Shown here: piece after piece, positions 12,640-25,250 of the stretch | How positions within the stretch are numbered: position 1 is the stretch's first letter | Layout of the letters: every line of letters starts with the position of its first letter | Origin: Lutjanus erythropterus | Taxonomy: Eukaryota > Chordata > Actinopteri > Lutjaniformes > Lutjanidae | Assembly (NCBI GenBank): GCA_020091685.1 | Contig: CM034610.1 | Span: forward strand, 13,272,724 to 13,336,723 | Reading direction: 5' to 3' | Length of the DNA stretch: 64,000 bases | Notes under the pieces: generated by a model | The model's database searches: none | What the model saw: the letters and a program-made list of their open reading frames with translations, nothing else | Told to the model about the DNA's origin: nothing | Position numbers and translations under genes: made by a program

Positions 12640-13450
12640 GACTTTAAAGAAATACTTTTTATTTAGCTAGCAAACAATATAATGTGTTTCACTATTTTAG
12701 ATAGGTAGCAATAGGATAGGTATTATTTTATTTTTTAGCTAGCTAACAAAGTTAAAGAGAGCAGCCAAAACGGTTTTCACCCCTCTTTTATACTACTAGG
12801 TATTTTGAACCTATACTAAATCCTGATTTGTAATCTTAAATTAAATTAATCCTTGCTGATGCAACCCAGTCTTAAAATTTGTGTGGTAATATCCCTTTTC
12901 TGCACAACAATAACATAAAACGTTTATATCTAGACCTAGAGCAGGACTACTAATTTACCACAGAACTAAAAACTAAAGCTTGCTAAATTCTGTCTGATAA
13001 ACATCAGAAATTCTCTCTGATAAACATACGCGTGATTCATAGCATAATTTGAACGGGCCTTGTTCTGAAGTTAGGTCCCATGATGGTCCACCAGAAGGGG
13101 TGTGACTCAGGTACATCTTAAGTTAGCTGATGTTAACATAAAGGTGGCTAACTAGCTAGCCAATGTTAGGAAAAGATTAGCTAACTAGCTAGCTAACAAG
13201 TGATGTAGATTAGCTGGCCACTTAGCTAGCATTTTGCTAATATTAGCAAGATGTGACCGTATGTGACTTTTACATGTCCCTAACCATCATCAAAATCTGG
13301 TTTTCTTTAAACATAGATGCAACTAGCATATAGCATATAGGCTACAGAAAAAAAGGAAAGGAAAATTTTGACTGTGGTATCAAGCTAGCTCAACTGTCAT
13401 TGGAGCACAGAGTGAATAGGGGCGGGACTTATGAGGGGTCAACTATAAAA
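12640..13450 (+). repeat. AGCTAGC-rich dispersed repeat, copy 1
   Basis: Dense TAGCTAGCTAAC motifs are followed by a non-repetitive tail with the words TTTGCTAATATTAGC, AAGATGTGAC, CAAAATCTGGTTTTC and TTGGAGCACAGAGTGAATAG. The same order appears at 61.55-62.02 kb, so this is a mobile or dispersed family rather than simple sequence. Confidence 0.65.
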
Positions 13451-14869
13451 CCAGTCATGTAATGTTCCCAAACTTTTTCATGTCAGTGACAACAGATGCA
13501 CATTAGACCATAAACTCCCATAGAGGCTTCTTTCTAAAGGTATCCCCTCCAAGTTTTTTTTTTTTTTTATTTTTAGGTTTGAAGATAATTAAGTCTTCAT
13601 TTAGTCAATCAGTGATCATTTGATTTATTTTATGCTGTTTTACATTATTTGTGTTCCTGTACTTTGTCTGTGCATTTATGTTTGTAGATACATACTGTAC
13701 TACATGTGGTCAAAAACACAATACAGTGACAAATAAATAAAATAAAGCTTGCTCATGAAAGGATGGCCTACAGCAGCCATCTGTGCAGACAAAATTAAAT
13801 TGTCGCCCTCATGGACAACCATGAAAGTATGTCTAAAACTGTCACGACATGCCATAAACTCCAATTATTGTGTCTGTTTAATGATGAATAAATGAATCTA
13901 GTGAGAGCATTTGAGTTATATTTAGATGATCTTGTCATTAGTAAAAGCTATCTATTGATACTCTAAAAACATTTCCCCTGTCAATATTCTTTGAAATCTT
14001 AACCACGTTCTGAACTCTCTGCTTTGTGCTGAAAAAAACAATCCAGCTAAATCTCTGGAGAATTTAACAACATTTGCTTTGAACAGCAGGTACTTCAGAA
14101 AACATGTGGAGTAACATTAAGACAGAGAAAAACATATTGAATTAAAAAGCATGCTGTACTCCACCCTCACACCTCCAGATATTAGTCTGACCCTCTCCAG
14201 CAGAATCTGACTCTCTCTGCCACATTCACTTTTTCAGTCTCACCTGGCTGGTAGAATGATTTTCTGACTGCAGTCACAACAGCAGAGTCATTTCATTTCA
14301 TTTTTTTTCACAATCCAAAAACAGAAAAAGCAGCTCACAGCCACATCACCCTCCTCCACTGAATCATAGTCCTCTGCTGACTCCAATATGTCCTCCAATA
14401 AAGCCCTGCAATATCTCACCCTCAGCTTGTATTTCATTTTGTTCTCATGGCATTTTTATTTCCAATATGTCATCACAGGGACATTCACATGAAGACAAAA
14501 GCAACAAACGTAAATGAAATTGAGAGATTAAGTTGATTTAGAGCTGGAGTTTTCTTTTGATGATAAAAAAAACATATGCAGTATGTGAACAATATAAATT
14601 ACATATATAGTATACTGTATGTATGATATAGTTTCCCTTATATAACAACACTTTCACACATAAGTAAAAGCAGCACAGTTACTTGTAATGATGTTTTTGA
14701 AAGACTAACAGAAAATCAGTTCACCATATAACTAAAAACAATTAAATACATATTTCCATTGCTTAGTAAATCCAGACAGCATTGCTATTACTTATTAATT
14801 TTTATTAATTTCTATTTTTCTTTCTTTTATAGATAGTGTGCAATATATAATTAGTTTATTTTTTGTTTA

Positions 14870-15000
14870 TAATTGTTTTATTTATTTATTTATTCATTAA
14901 TTTAGTCATTCATTCATTTTTTCCTTGTATAAAGAGTGCACACTATATGTATTATTTTTTATTCCTGTTTTGTTTTTGTATTTATTTATTTATTTATTTG
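14870..15000. repeat. (TTTA)n low-complexity tracts
   Basis: Two TTTATTTATTTA tracts, at about 14877-14896 and 14978-14999, within AT-rich sequence upstream of the rdh13 promoter. Confidence 0.8.
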
Positions 15001-15079
15001 GTAAACTTTGTTGTCTTTTGAATTTCTTTGTCAAATATTTGTTTTGTATAATGGTGAAAATGAGCAATAAAACCCTTCG

Positions 15080-15298
15080 CTAGTAATGCTTGTTTTGATG
15101 TCAGTTTCCATCGGGACTACATTTCCCACAATGCCCTTGGACACTCGCTCCTTGCGGTTGGTTAGTAGGAGTTGATGACGCCGAAATCATGCGCGCGTAA
15201 CCTTGTGTTAAAGCAGAGGTGTTGTAGAATCAGCTGTGGAAACAGTGTTATAATATATTTTTGATGATATATTATGTCAGTAGCTTCATCCGGGAGTC
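15080..15298 (+). promoter_or_regulatory. rdh13: rdh13 core promoter and 5' UTR with ZNF143/SBS-like motif
   Basis: At 15116-15134 the sequence ACTACATTTCCCACAATGC matches the ZNF143/THAP11 SBS motif (ACTACAnnTCCCAnAATGC type), which marks many housekeeping promoters. Some CpGs (GACGCCG, GCGCGCG) follow, and the start codon lies about 165 bases downstream. No TATA box is evident at the expected spacing. The exact transcription start is unknown. Confidence 0.6.
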
Positions 15299-18200
15299 AT
15301 GAGTAAATATATTTTTCCAGTTTCAGTGTTTGGGACGGTGTTTGGAGGGGCTGTTTTACTGAAGTGAGTAACTCTTTATGACAGAAGGCCACTATATCAT
15401 GATGTAACTGAACACTTTAAACCGCATGTGTCACAATTGATGCTAAGTTCATGGACACAATATGTTGAATGCTTAGTTATGTGCAATGCATAGGACATAT
15501 AACAGCCCTGTCATACTACAGCTCTTTAGCCCAAATTGAGGTTTTGCTGAGACTGTCAGAGAGATGTCGGTTCAGATTCTGTACAGTAAATGACCACCAC
15601 TCTGTTCACCAGTTCACGATTAATAAGGCTAGTGTGAACTTAAGGGAGTTCTTTGCTTTTTTCAATGTGTTGTTTTATTTTGAGACAGAACAGAGTAACA
15701 GTGATTTACATTCAACTGTGATTGACATTTCACTTTAAAGGACCGGTGTGTAGAATTTAGTGGGATTTAGCTAAGCTTGTACAAGTAGACTGCAGCCAGC
15801 TGGACACTGCTGGCCTAACCCTCCCCTTCCAAACATGTAGGAGAAACTATGGTGGCTGCAAATCTTTAAACTTTTGAAAGCCAGTGCTTGGTTTGTTTGC
15901 TCCAGCCTACAGTAGACAAATGTTCAGATTAACTTGTCAGGTGGTCCCTTGGGCAAAACTGAACTACATGGCCCCTGTTAACCCCCACACCTAAACTTTT
16001 TTGCAGCTTGCACAGCATTCCTGTCCTGGAATCTTCTATCTTCTCAAATTTGCTTTGTTTTTCACCGATGGATTACTGAACAAGTCTACCTGGCAAAGGG
16101 CCCCATGACACTTTGGGCCCCTGGGCCTGTGCCCAGAGTGCTTATTTGAAATGACTGTTAACATGTCTTTGTGAAAGTCAATCCTTGTAAAACTGCCAAA
16201 AAAGAAACAAAAGTACTATAAAGTGGGACAAAACTACCACAAGGAGACAAAAAAAAACAACCACAAAAAGAAGCAAAATTACTGCAAAGAGACACTCTGT
16301 TTCAATCTGAGAGTCCTTTTGCGTGTCTGTGCCCAGGGGCTTGTTGTCTCATATTCCATCCATGCAATTTGGGCAAGATATAATCATAAAACTGAAATAA
16401 TTAATGTCTTAAACTAGATTTTGTCACACAGGGACCCTTTGCGTGACTTGCCAATTAAGCAGAAGCCACTTTAAAACCCCTACGCAACCATAGTCAAAAC
16501 CACACCGGTGTTTTCACTCATATTGCTGATAAGAATTAGTGTGGTGACTCTGTTCACAGTTTGGTGTTTGGTGACATTTACAAATGCAGCTATGCCTAAC
16601 TTCAACCTGAAAAGAGGACTGTTCAGTCAGAATAATTGAAAACTCTTGAGCAGGGTCTTTTTATATCTGTTATTGTGATTTTCTGCTGCATATTTCCATT
16701 ACTTTAGCCTTGAGTAGAAGAGTGCTTTGTAAGATATAAGGATAAGAGTGATGTAAACCTAAAACAGGCTGATTCATTGATGAAGTGAGTTTTGAGAGCT
16801 GTTACATAATGTGCACAGTTATGAAAAATTACGAATGTTTGTGGTACAAGGTAAACAAGGTGGAAAAAGTCCCGTTGGAGCCGAGCAAGAGAGACAGATC
16901 TGAGAATTTTTTGGCATTAAATTTAGAGAAATCTATGATGAGGTGTTACAATTGCAAATGTACTGAACTTTGAATGAATTATTCCCTTAGAAACCGTGTG
17001 ACTGGTGGCCGGTGTCCCAGTAAGGCAACCATTAAAGGGAAGACGGTGGTTATAACAGGAGCCAACACAGGCATCGGGAAAGAGACGGCCCAAGAACTGG
17101 CCAAGAGAGGTGTGGAGGAAATATGATGTCACTCTGATTTGCTGCAAAGAGATACAGTGTATAAAATCTTCAGCAGTTATTTTGCTCTCAATGAGTCACT
17201 CCTTTTCCTGTTCCCACATCACCAGGGGGGCGGGTCATTATGGGATGTCGGGACATGGAGAAGTGCGAGGCAGCTGCGAAGGAAATACGAGGGAAGACCC
17301 TGAATCCTAATGTGTACGCGTGTCGACTCGACCTGGCCTCCATGAAGTCTATCCGAGAGTTTGCAGAAAAAATAAAACAAGGTGAGGCAGTTTATTAACA
17401 TTGGGACAATATTTTGTATATGAAATATATGTACTTTATAAAATGTTTTGGTTTGCTTTAATTTTTCAAATTTCTAAACTTGCTCAGTGCCAGAAAACAC
17501 CCTCGAGCCAGACAAAAATTCACAACTTCAGAATGTTTTAAAAATGTTTTAAAAGACTTCAAAATCTTAAACTAACAATACTTACTGATTACTTACTTAC
17601 TTACTTACTTACTTACCAGATTTTCACAAAAGCATGATTTAATTAGACATTAAAAGGGTTAGCTGTACACTGAGGAGGTTTCAAAAAAGTGGAATACTGC
17701 TCAAACACTGGTAAACTTTATTTATTTATTTATTTTTTTGACAAATTCAATAAATAATATTACTATCAGATGTGTCTCAACCATAGCATGTCAACTCTAT
17801 ATCCCATAAGATAAGAAGTATGGTTTAAACATGTGTATTTTGATTAGCATTAAGAGAATTCTTAGCAACTTTTTAAAAATAAAATTGCTACACACTATGA
17901 CCATGCTGTGAAATGCAAAAATGTAACATTTTGTCAACTCCAAAGCATGTCAACTATGTCAGATTTTTTTCTTATGAACTTGACATCTATGCTGACAGAG
18001 GTGACATAACTCTCAGCTCTCTTTAATAAATGAATGTGTGTGAAATTAGTACTTTTTTCAATCAACAATAGATAATTATATATTTGTCTGCAGAATTGAA
18101 GAGCAAAAATCAAAACCCCCTCAAAATACAGTTTTGTCACAATTCTCAAGAATAAGTGATATAAATATATAGAAATAAAACACACTCAGTAACAGTTTCT

Positions 18201-21200
18201 TAAGTATTATTTTTTTATTGTCTTGTAGAGGAGCAGCATGTGGACGTGCTGATAAACAATGCAGGGGTCATGAGATGTCCAGCATGGAAGACAGAAGACG
18301 GCTTCGACATGCAGTTTGGAGTTAACCACTTAGGTAAATTAAAAGTCTGTTTTTCCTGAACTCTCTTTAAGAAAATCTTTTTAAACGATCTTTACATTCT
18401 AATAAACTCTCCTTTGCTCCATCGTTACCTGACTCCCATAGTTTCTGTCTTCCTCCAGGCCACTTCTTGTTGACAAATCTTCTGCTGGATAAGTTGAAAG
18501 AGTCCGCCCCCAGCAGAGTGATCAACCTGGCCTCACTCGCCCACATCGTTGGAAAGATCGACTTCGAGGACTTGAACTGGGAGAAGAAGAAGTTTGATAC
18601 CAAGCAGGCGTACTGTCAGAGCAAGCTTGCCAACGTTCTGTTCACCAGAGAGCTCGCCAAGCGATTACAAGGCAAGTCTACTGGCTGCTGCATATGTGGG
18701 CATGTGTGGGAGGGAGTACAGCCTATGTTCTCGTTCATAATTGGCCATTGGATATATATTTTTAAACAATGCTTCGTGTGTGTGTGTGCGCACGTTCATA
18801 TTCATGTGTGTGAATGTGTGTGTGTAACAGGCACAGGAGTCACAGTGAATGCTGTGCACCCAGGCGTTGTTGCCACGGAGCTCGGGAGGCACACGGGTCT
18901 GCACCAATCACAGTTTTCAAGCTCTGTGCTTAGTGAGTATCCTGCTCCCTTATTGGACTCTGAAATTAGAGAAATCAATAAATGCTTACGTAATGCATTT
19001 GCAATAAATTGCTTAGACTGAATAAAATCTGATGAGCTGCGAAGTGAAATTTCTATTCTTATGCTATATTTGCTCTGTATAAATAAGCATATGAAAGTTT
19101 CCACAAAATGTCAACTTTGTTATTACAGCTGAAAAACACAAAACAGTCATTTTAGCTTTCTGACTTTCTGCTGTTTGATTTAAAGTTATCCTCTTGATCT
19201 TTGGGCAGTGTTGGAGGAAGTATTCTCATTCTTTACTGAAAACCCCAACTTTTAAGGAAGTTGGGACGTTGGGTAAAACATAAATAAAACAGAATGTGAT
19301 CATTTGCAGATCCTTTTTGACATACACTCAATTATATGTGGCTGTTCAGTCCAGTCTCCTGACAAAGCATGTAAGAGACCCACTGACCCACCCTGTCAGT
19401 ATATCGTCAGGCATGAAAAGTTCATGCGTGTATGAAGGTGCGATTCCAGCAGGGGGCGATAATGATGGGAACAAAGGACAAATGTAATATAGAGAGCAAG
19501 AAAGTCCACATTGGGAGGAAGATGGGGTGAATGTTTGGGTATAACGCACTTTCATGTTCAATTCCTATATGAGACAAATAGTCCAATTTTGTAGATATTT
19601 TAACCCAAAGTATAATCTTTCCTTCCTAAACCCAACCAAACTGTGACCGTCACTGGAAACTTTATTTTGGCGGCATAACTGGACGTTTCATGTGTTGTTG
19701 TGACTACAGAACAAGAATGCTGTATTAAGTTACATATTTTATTGTTGGATTATCATTAATGATGCACAATGAGTAAGAAGGTGGTGCTCGTTTTGTTTTA
19801 AATCACATACTGTTGATAGTTTCATCCATAACAACATACTATAATTTTAAAGCTCATGATAAGCTCATTTGGTATGTAAAATCTACATGTATGAAGTCAT
19901 TTGTATATGTAGCTAAAAATAATACTGATTTTAAAACAAAAATCACCAAAGTCACAATTTTCCCTCCACAACTACAACGTTCTGCATCACTCCAACTACA
20001 CCTTAAAATAAACAAAAATTAGTGGAAACCGCTCATCCTGATCACAGCTATAGTGATCAACCATTTATATGGATCTAAAAACTTGGGTTAGAATATTCCT
20101 ATACAAATGCTGTTTAAATAGTCCACCTGTAGTAATCAGTTACAGTGTTCAATTTTGGTCCCTTCGAACATGCCGACGGATGAGGCTGCTGCTGAGTGCA
20201 CATGATGATGGGGACAGACACAAAAGAAAGTCATTTTCTCTCAATGAAAAGAAAAGTCTCCTTGAAGCTTATGACAAACTGACAAAAATCAGCCAACCAC
20301 AGCAGCAAAACTACTGTAAGCTATATATTATTATACTGAACTGGGCTGTGTTATACCACTGTCAGTTTGAATTATACAGAGTCATTTAATTAGTACAGTA
20401 ATTTAAGAAGATTTAGAAACGGCTGTACTGTATTTTGAGACAGTGTATAAGTCAGTAAACAGTGAAGCTGTTTCATTTCATTATAGTCATGTGATAAATA
20501 TGCAAAGGTCAGTTAGATGGTAGTCTGCATGAGAAATAAAGAAAAAGAAACACAGAGGTGATCACTTTTAGAGGTTTTAACTATACATATGTCATACATT
20601 GTACTTCAAATAAAACCACTGATTCAAAGTAAACCAGTGCTGCCATAGTTGGTGCTGATACAGCTTCTCATTTCCTCATTCTGGGAATCAGTGATTGTAT
20701 TGTATTTATTCCACAATGAGTATTTTTTTAATTACCTGCGCTCAGGGGTAATAAAAATCCTCCGCTGTAGGGAGAACAGTGTTATTTGTTATTGAGATCA
20801 TTTACACTCAATGAAGAAGATAATAAAATTCTGCAACGCTTGCCAGATTCAGATATGAACAAATGTAATTGATGCACACTCATGTAAGTGTTTCCTTTAG
20901 TCATAGTCCACTGATGACAACATGAATCTAATTAGTGTTTGGTTTGGTACTTGACATTACTAATTAATTTGATGACATACTTGTAGTCTGATCTGCTCTA
21001 AATGATAGTTAAAACGCTGGTATCCTGGCTGAGTTTAAATCAGCAAACCTGTGCTCTCCACCACCACCCCCTGCAGGTCCCTTCTTCTCCATGTTGGTGA
21101 AGAGCCCAGAGCTGGGGGCCCAGCCCAGCGTCTACCTGGCCGTGTCCGAAGAGATGCAGGGGGTGACAGGGAGGTACTATGATGTGATGACAGAAAAGGA

Positions 21201-21399
21201 GCCAGCCCCCCAGGCTCTGGACGAGGAGGCAGCTTGCAGGCTGTGGGAGGTCAGCAGCAGGCTGGTGGGTCTGGAGGAGGAGGGACGGCCCGCCAAGTCA
21301 GACCCGGCAGCAGAGGGCCAGAGCAGAGCGGCGCAGACAGACGCAGCGCAGACACACGGACAGAGCCCAGGACCAGCTGTCAGTGCTGTGGGGCTGTAG
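15299..21399 (+). CDS. rdh13: Retinol dehydrogenase 13 (SDR family), complete, 7 coding exons
   Basis: Coding exons: 15299-15363, 16991-17109, 17226-17381, 18229-18333, 18459-18671, 18831-18932 and 21077-21399 (stop TAG). Phases join without a break to give 360 residues. RDH13 is an NADP(H)-dependent short-chain dehydrogenase that reduces retinal and is reported on the mitochondrial inner membrane. What is seen: a hydrophobic N-terminus ([14 protein letters not shown]), the cofactor motif TGANTGIG at residues 44-51, NNAG at 123-126, catalytic Ser174 and the YCQSK catalytic Tyr200/Lys204, followed by [10 protein letters not shown]. Similarity to human RDH13 runs from the first residue (start MSRYLLP in human) to the VGLE segment near the end. 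The fish protein then continues for about 40 Gln/Ala/Pro-rich residues, against about 331 residues in total in human. The intron after 18671 begins with GC instead of GT. The start is the first ATG of an exon that matches the family N-terminus. RDH11/12/14 are less likely because of this N-terminus. Confidence 0.93.
15737..15900 (+). repeat. Teleost interspersed repeat (AAAGGACCAGYGTGTAG type), copy 2
   Basis: Begins AAAGGACCGGTGTGTAG, with ATTTAGTGGGATTTAGC, CCTCCCCTTCCAAACATG and TAGGAGAAACTATGGTGGC. It lies in rdh13 intron 1 and is better preserved than the copy at 11.5 kb. Confidence 0.65.
17588..17617. repeat. (TTAC)n microsatellite
   Basis: A run of ACTT units in rdh13 intron 3. Confidence 0.9.
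19230..19340. repeat. Fragment of a teleost DNA-transposon-type repeat
   Basis: The words GTTGGGACGTTGGGTAAAAC, ATAAATAAAACAGAATG and ATTTGCAGATCC match, in my recollection, a widespread fish repeat. Only a piece remains, in rdh13 intron 6. Confidence 0.5.
20213..20311 (+). pseudogene. Fragment resembling the CENP-B/Tigger (pogo) N-terminal DNA-binding domain
   Basis: In one frame this reads [20 protein letters not shown] followed by LTKIS, which resembles the first helix-turn-helix of pogo/Tigger transposases and CENP-B ([15 protein letters not shown] pattern). The open frame runs from about 20069 to 20389 but has no further transposase similarity; the DDE catalytic domain is absent. It lies in the last rdh13 intron. 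It is a short decayed fragment and the match is from memory. Confidence 0.4.
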
Positions 21400-21787
21400 G
21401 TCTGCACTGGAGAGGATAATGGACCTTTATGACTCGAGCTGTGCCAGACTCATTGGAACAATTAACTGTCTGAGTCTGAGATTCTCTTTGTCTGTATAAT
21501 GGCGGTCTTTTGTACACGCCTTTATGATCCTGCATCAGGATATTTTCTTTAAACATATGTAACAAGCAGCCTTTAACAATGGACTCTGTTTTTTAAAGCT
21601 GGACAATGTAACTCATGAAAGAAGCAATTCACCATGTTCACATTACGGCCATTTTCCTCTGACATCCCACTCAGTTATCAACAGGATAATGTTGTACTGC
21701 TGTGTTTCAGGTCATATAAATATAAAAAATCTGACAAATCATTATCATTTCACAACGTCTGATTGATAAACAACTGAAAAGACAATG

Positions 21788-21793
21788 AATAAA
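21788..21793 (+). terminator. rdh13: rdh13 candidate polyadenylation signal
   Basis: AATAAA lies 389 bases after the rdh13 stop codon. It is the first canonical hexamer I noticed downstream and gives a plausible 3' UTR length. Confidence 0.5.
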
Positions 21794-23821
21794 GAAAATC
21801 TGGAGGGGCATGAATGGACCATATTTCAATCTAAAACAACATATGTGATAAACCATTAGTTACTGTGAGATAACAGCTAACGTTAGCATTCAGCCACTTC
21901 CTAGCTAACATTATCATGTCGTAGTGTTACACAATATGAAAGGAAAGATAATTCAGGTCATTCTGAAATAGGAAAGAATTAATTTATGACTTTTTGTCAT
22001 ATCATGTAGCACTTTCTGAAGGCTCATATGTTGTTATAAAAGGATAATGTCGTACTGCTGTGTTTCAGGTTGAGGCAGCAGTAGACCAGCAACTCCTGTG
22101 TTCTGCAAGGTAAAATCAGTGCTTTTAACAAAGCAGTCTTGGTGGCCTTGATTTAAGCATTTACTAGTAAAAAAGTTACATAGTCTAGCTTTAAGTTATT
22201 TGTGTTAATTCAAACATGATGGAAAAATGATATGAAGAGAGGTGGGAGCCTGGAGAAACATTTCATTTGCAAAGAAATAAAAAAAATATAACGGGAACAT
22301 TTTAACTTTTTTCATCTGAAAATCAAAATCTCACTAATTGTTTGTCTACAATTTAGTTACCAGTTCCAGTATGGCAGTATTTCCCATGCTATATTTCTTA
22401 CAGACACACAGAAGAGGAGTGAATCAAGTCTCTGTAATCTGAACCATATACAGTGTGTGTTTACAGAGGGAGGTAATATTATGCAGCTTTATTGTAGGTT
22501 CATATTTAGAGTATTGCACATGGTTTTATCATGGTTTCTAGCAGACAATGATGGTAAGTAGCGCCATCTGGCTGCCAACTAGCATCAAAATACGGACTAG
22601 CAGTTTGGCATGTTTTTACATTTATTGTACAGATCAGGATATTGCTTTGGTAATCCATCACAGAAGCATCATCTTTTAAATCAGAGTTGTGTTATGCATG
22701 CATTGGTCGCTCGATGCAGATTGCACTGGACTGCAATGCACTGCAAAGTATGGCTGAACAAATTATCATCAAAATCGCAATATGGCTACATCATTGTTCA
22801 AATTGCAGGAGGTACATGTATTTTAAATTTTAAATTAGTTACAGTTGTGCTGTAGAGATGTCCTGGCCTATACATCATATTCTACAGACTTAAGATGCGT
22901 GCAAAAATCACACAATCATCATTTTAATGTTTTTCAATGAAAATGAGAATAATTCTTTCCTTATTTCAAAATCGCTGACCCTTTCTGCAAACCAGTTAGG
23001 ACTTATAACTGCCCCTAGGTTACATCAATATAATAACACTGACAACTGAAATCAGACAATGCAAATGAATTTTCATAACGAGCTGAGATGATTTGCATCC
23101 TATGTTGTACTAGATTAATGAAAACTAATAGCAGGAGTGTAGCATAAAATTGTGGTCCCTGTATATAGGCATGTAGGCCCTTCTCAGAAGAGGGCCCTCT
23201 ATATCCAGTCTCCTGTTTCCACCTGGTCCTACGCCCCTGAATAATAATAAGGAAGTAGAAAAAACACATTCAAAACATGAAACAGTGATGTAAGCAGAAG
23301 TGTTAAATGATTCAAAAACACTTGAAGGTCATTTGAAGTAAACACACCCTGGTAAAAAATCATCTGTGGAATAAGAAGTATAAGCATCTATTACCATTCA
23401 TCAAGTCTGAGCACTTCTCCTTCTGCTCTTGTTTATTCATGCCACTTCAAAAACAAATCAAGTTACAAAAGCACTCATCTTATGTTTCTGATCTTCTTAG
23501 TGCAAAGAAGAATATCCATCCCAAAAGTATTTGAGGGATCCATTGCATAAGGCTTTTTCCAACAGCAAATCCCAGAGTACAGATCAATAAGGACCGCTCT
23601 CTGCACTAATGCACACTGATCAGCATCGGCCCTGAAACTGTAAACCCTGGATCGTTCATGTCAGTGTTGGTTTACCAGTCGAGACCCCCCCTGGTGCCAT
23701 CCTAGAAGATGATGGTTATTGTAGATGAGCAACACAATCACTGGATTTTCTTTTGCTCTACAGACTGTACAGCCTCTAGAGCATAATGGTGTCTGATATA
23801 TCTGTTCTTTCTGGCATGAAT

Positions 23822-24360
<539 letters not shown>

Positions 24361-24478
24361 TACTCCTCCTATTATCACATAATCGTTTTTTTAAAATAAT
24401 CTTTTTACATATTCTGTTTACATTTTACATTTACATGTTTTGTTTTAAACAAACGAGAATAGGTTTGGTCCAGTGATT

Positions 24479-24479
24479 G

Positions 24480-24514
<35 letters not shown>
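24479..24514. repeat. (AAAT)n microsatellite
   Basis: About nine AAAT units followed by a short AAT run, about 80 bases upstream of the decr2 promoter motif. Confidence 0.9.
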
Positions 24515-24515
<1 letters not shown>

Positions 24516-24584
24516 ACTAACAATAATAATAATAATACATGTCAATGTTTTGGACAGTCCGCTATTTGTGTTCTTGAACACACC

Positions 24585-24640
24585 CCGGCTGGACTTCATT
24601 GCCCATAATGCATCGCTCAAGGATGGTGAAAAACTAAACG
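24585..24640 (+). promoter_or_regulatory. decr2: decr2 core promoter with ZNF143/SBS-like motif
   Basis: At 24593-24611 ACTTCATTGCCCATAATGC resembles the ZNF143 SBS consensus, with the diagnostic CCCATAATGC half intact. It lies directly upstream of the inferred non-coding first exon. Confidence 0.5.
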
Positions 24641-24810
24641 TCCAAGGTACAGATAGTTCGTCGCGAGAAAAGCAGCTAATGGCTGAAGGATAAATGTTAA
24701 TGAGCGTCGTCAGACTGAGATAGTATCTTCGAGTTCAGGTCGAGTTTCACCTCAGTGGAGTTTCCTTCTTTAAACGCTGCAAAGCTGACAAACTTGTCTC
24801 ATTTCATCAG
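24640..24810 (+). other. decr2: decr2 non-coding first exon (5' UTR), left edge approximate
   Basis: A consensus donor (TCATCAG followed by GTAATA) ends this segment at 24810. The next acceptor is at 26239 (TTTGACAG), 15 bases before the decr2 start codon, so the first exon would carry only untranslated leader. The block is moderately CpG-rich and follows a ZNF143-like promoter motif. The transcription start was not determined; the left boundary is a guess from the promoter motif position. Confidence 0.6.
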
Positions 24811-25250
24811 GTAATACGACAGAAAACTGAGCCTCACTGCACAGTCCTGACAGGTAACTTTATGTTGGTACACTGCTTGTTTTAAAAACTTTAAATATGT
24901 TTAAAGGGGTTGACAAAATAACAGAAACACCTTACAGTGGCTACAGTATGGCAGACGGCTTTGTCGAGGCCCATACTGAGTGTCAATTGATTCAACGAAG
25001 TTTTCAAAGCCTTGAGATGCAGAGTTGTGAAGCAAATATCTGAATTAAGTCTCAGTTAGTTGTTAGTGAGGATCTACTTCACTCTTGGCAGTTCATTGTT
25101 CTTCTGTTTGGTGTCTGAGTGGTTTTTGTCACTTTTAGTCTGGTCACAGATTAAAGGTGTTTGAGCAGAACTGTTAGCTGTTTTACAGGACTTCTGGGCA
25201 ACTGAGCAGTGCAACTGTGATTTACTTTAAGTTTCCTAATGTGGCACGGG

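Larger units (their letters stand above)
10660..15080. other. Spacer between the CpG block and rdh13
   Basis: No gene is recognised. It contains unique sequence at 10.68-11.0 kb, a teleost interspersed repeat at about 11.48-11.62 kb, an AGCTAGC-rich repeat at 12.64-13.45 kb, a T homopolymer at 13.55 kb and AT-rich low-complexity sequence at 14.5-15.0 kb. Confidence 0.55.

Noticed and set aside
18467-19021. A single 184-codon open frame through the rdh13 exons
   Set aside because: It reads through the short GC-AG intron by chance and past the exon 6 donor; the spliced product aligns with RDH13, the read-through part does not.
21686-22075. Repeated phrase GTACTGCTGTGTTTCAGGT at 21.69 and 22.05 kb, resembling two splice acceptors
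   Set aside because: It is a short duplicated segment downstream of rdh13; no open exon follows either copy.
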